Below, piece by piece: positions 62,494 to 64,000 of a stretch of 64,000 nt of DNA. Position 1 is the stretch's first letter. The number at the start of each line of letters is the position of its first letter. The notes beneath the pieces are model-generated. The model was given only the letters and a program-made list of their open reading frames with translations. It made no database searches and had not been told where the DNA came from. The stretch lies in NCBI RefSeq assembly GCF_963678875.1, contig NZ_OY787456.1:1612001-1676000 (forward strand), written 5' to 3'. Origin of the DNA: an uncultured Hyphomonas sp. (GTDB lineage Bacteria > Pseudomonadota > Alphaproteobacteria > Caulobacterales > Hyphomonadaceae). A program made the position numbers and the translations under genes.

Positions 62494-63513
62494 TTATTCA
62501 GCCGATGGCGGGAATTCCGAGCCCGGCTTGTAGACGTCCGAACAGCGGCGGGAGTTTTCCCCGAGCGGCGTGAATGAAATGCAGGAATAGTAAGCAGATC
62601 CACGGTCTCCGAAGTCGGGGGCCCCGTGCCACTGCTGCAGTTCTTTCTTGCCGGTCCAGTTGCTGATTACCAGCCGGCCGGCATTCTTCGGCACAAATGG
62701 ATCATTCGGTGCCGTCTGGTAGATCAGTTTCCCGTCGATATACCAGCTGATGCCTTCGGGCTTCCAGTCAAAGGCGTACAGGTGGTCTTCTTCCGCCGCA
62801 TCGAAGGGAAGCTTGATGCGCGCACTGCTGCCCGTTTTGCCTTTGTAAAAATAGTTCAGCTCGACGATGCTGGTGTCGGTGCCCACGAATTCGATATCGA
62901 TCTCGTCATGCGGCTTCCCGAAATAGGGGCCGGTATAGGTGAAGAATGCAGAGACCAGTCCTGAGCCCTTCGCGGGCCGCATGATGGTTTCATAGCGGCC
63001 GTAGCCATAGGAGCCGAGCCTCTGCACCTCCGCGAGTGCATAAGGCTTCGTCGGGTTGCCTGTCGGGGTCACGTCGAGGCGCAAGCCATCGGCGCCTTGC
63101 GAGACGTTCTCCCGTACCCAGTCCCCGCCCTGGAAGCTTTTATCGTTGCTGTGCTGGGAAATGTAGAACTGCTCTTGCGGCAAGCCGTTTCCGAGAACGG
63201 AGACGAACGCACCGTCTGATTCCGGCATCGGTGCGTCCGGCATGAGAGTGTAGGGACCTTCCCGGTGCGTAGAAATCCTCTTCGGTTCGTTAACCGCACC
63301 ATCCGGCGTCCATGGGACCACAGGTGCCATATCGGCGACCCGCGGGGCCGGAGCGCGGTTTGCCGGGCCGGCAGGCTTCTCCGGATGGGGGGCGAGCGCC
63401 GAAAAAATGGCAATGCAAACGGCAAACACCAGCACGACCGCGGCAACGACGGCCTCCGGCTTCCAATCCTGAAAGAAGTTCTTCAGGCTGCGATCTGTAG
63501 TGTCTGTTGCCAT
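62494..63513 (-). CDS. glycoside hydrolase family 16 protein, membrane-anchored
   Basis: 339 residues. A cytoplasmic N-terminus (1-20) precedes one membrane helix (about 21-41), then a Pro/Ala-rich linker and a jelly-roll GH16 domain. The catalytic E-x-D-x-E motif is intact as E204-I-D-I-E208, with D206 between. GH16 enzymes cut beta-1,3/1,4-glucans, and some act in exopolysaccharide processing (ExoK-like). The lack of a cleavable signal suggests it stays anchored facing the periplasm. No polysaccharide genes are adjacent. Confidence 0.92.
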   Translation of the reverse strand: MATDTTDRSLKNFFQDWKPEAVVAAVVLVFAVCIAIFSALAPHPEKPAGPANRAPAPRVADMAPVVPWTPDGAVNEPKRISTHREGPYTLMPDAPMPESDGAFVSVLGNGLPQEQFYISQHSNDKSFQGGDWVRENVSQGADGLRLDVTPTGNPTKPYALAEVQRLGSYGYGRYETIMRPAKGSGLVSAFFTYTGPYFGKPHDEIDIEFVGTDTSIVELNYFYKGKTGSSARIKLPFDAAEEDHLYAFDWKPEGISWYIDGKLIYQTAPNDPFVPKNAGRLVISNWTGKKELQQWHGAPDFGDRGSAYYSCISFTPLGENSRRCSDVYKPGSEFPPSAE

Positions 63514-63557
63514 TCAATGGTCCGATCTCAAATCGGGCCATCGCAAGAAACGGGCCA

Positions 63558-64000
63558 TTAACCCTGTTTCAAAGCTGCCATGTTGCGCATCATGAACAGC
63601 GGAATTGAGCCGGCTGGCGTGATGGCCCAATCGAGCGGCTGATCGTGCGGCTCGGCAGGAACATCTTCAATCTGCTGGGCCGCATAGGCCACGGCGCAAG
63701 CAAAGGCCCGTCCTTCGGATCTTAACGTTTCCAGCGCCTGATCGTAGTGGCCTTTACCATATCCGAGGCGATTTCCCTTCGCATCGAACGCCAGCAGAGG
63801 TGTCAGGATCAGCGTCGGGTGCACTTCAGGGGCGTCTTCAGTGGGTTCACTGAGGCCAAAGGGACGCCGTTCCAGCGGCTCGCCAAAGCTCCACAGGCGC
63901 CAGGAGATCCCGCCGCCCGGCAACATGCGCGGAAGGCAGAGTTCAGCTCCCGCATCCGCCAGCCGCTTCATCAGGGGCATCGGGTCCAGTTCCTCATTGA
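63558..64000 (-). CDS. 5-formyltetrahydrofolate cyclo-ligase (partial, N-terminus beyond the right edge)
   Basis: The frame enters from the right edge and stops at 63558; about 147 residues are visible, lacking roughly the first 45-50 of the family's 190. The motif L-I-L-T-P-L-L-A-F-D-A-K-G-N-R-L-G-Y-G-K-G-H-Y-D is the cyclo-ligase signature that binds ATP and substrate. The enzyme converts 5-formyl-THF to methenyl-THF in the cytoplasm. An in-frame ATG at 63980 is internal (EELDPMPLMKRL), not the start. In many bacteria 6S RNA lies beside this gene; that side is outside the window. Confidence 0.95.
   Translation of the reverse strand, partial: NEELDPMPLMKRLADAGAELCLPRMLPGGGISWRLWSFGEPLERRPFGLSEPTEDAPEVHPTLILTPLLAFDAKGNRLGYGKGHYDQALETLRSEGRAFACAVAYAAQQIEDVPAEPHDQPLDWAITPAGSIPLFMMRNMAALKQG

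Overview
The window is a high-GC, gene-dense stretch of core alphaproteobacterial chromosome. The best guess for the source is a dimorphic, stalk- or bud-forming member of the Hyphomonadaceae (Hyphomonas-like). Evidence: an F1-ATPase operon atpHAGDC without F0 genes; an alphaproteobacterial cox cluster (ctaC, ctaD, ctaB, CoxF-like, ctaG, ctaE, surf1) running into thrC; an alphaproteobacterial-type SUF operon; a DUF1476 (zeta inhibitor) gene divergent from purC; and a bactofilin gene overlapping an M23 endopeptidase gene, the bacA-lmdC arrangement described for Hyphomonas neptunium. The genus is an inference; no rRNA or taxonomic marker was searched.

Layout. 1-3.6 kb (minus): hypothetical, MoxR-type AAA ATPase, CoxE-like VWA protein (cut by the left edge), preceded by a thioesterase and a repeat-rich spacer. 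3.6-6.5 kb (plus): TetR regulator with a palindromic operator, then priA. 6.5-7.6 kb (minus): membrane acyltransferase. 8.1-13.1 kb (plus): atpHAGDC with a clear terminator. 13.1-17.2 kb (minus): aldehyde dehydrogenase, ubiA, DsbA-like, crotonase-like. 17.2-26.3 kb: rsmE, a DUF389/OmpA-like fusion, a DUF6891-like gene, gshA, a POT peptide transporter, rhodanese, tldD, TPR protein. 26.4-36.3 kb (plus): cox cluster, thrC, GNAT, EAL phosphodiesterase. 36.3-43.2 kb: AlgH/YqgE, peroxiredoxin, SPFH/NfeD pair, S10 carboxypeptidase, bactofilin plus M23 peptidase, Bcp. 43.3-49.8 kb: AsmA/YhdP-like giant, tyrS, anmK, alpha/beta hydrolase. 49.9-56.7 kb (plus): SUF operon (class I desulfurase, sufB, sufC, sufD, sufS, sufT, sufA). 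56.7-64 kb: deoxyinosine/uracil glycosylase, PlsC-like, TetR, GT4 glycosyltransferase, a secreted hypothetical, purS, purC, zeta subunit, GH16 hydrolase and a right-edge 5-formyl-THF cyclo-ligase.

How the genes work together: most of the window serves respiration and energy (cox, F1-ATPase, UbiA, heme O synthase, zeta inhibitor), iron-sulfur assembly (SUF), redox defence (gshA, two peroxiredoxins, DsbA-like, rhodanese) and envelope growth (bactofilin/M23, AnmK, AsmA-like, PlsC, GT4, acyltransferase).

I found no phage, insertion sequence, CRISPR array, tRNA or rRNA, and no convincing new multi-gene system. The most unusual signals are a PriA whose second zinc site is gone, a helically phased GACT repeat array beside a large palindrome at 2.9-3.15 kb, a 42-bp dyad before the second TetR gene, a DUF389/OmpA-like fusion, and an unrecognised membrane protein inside the cox cluster.
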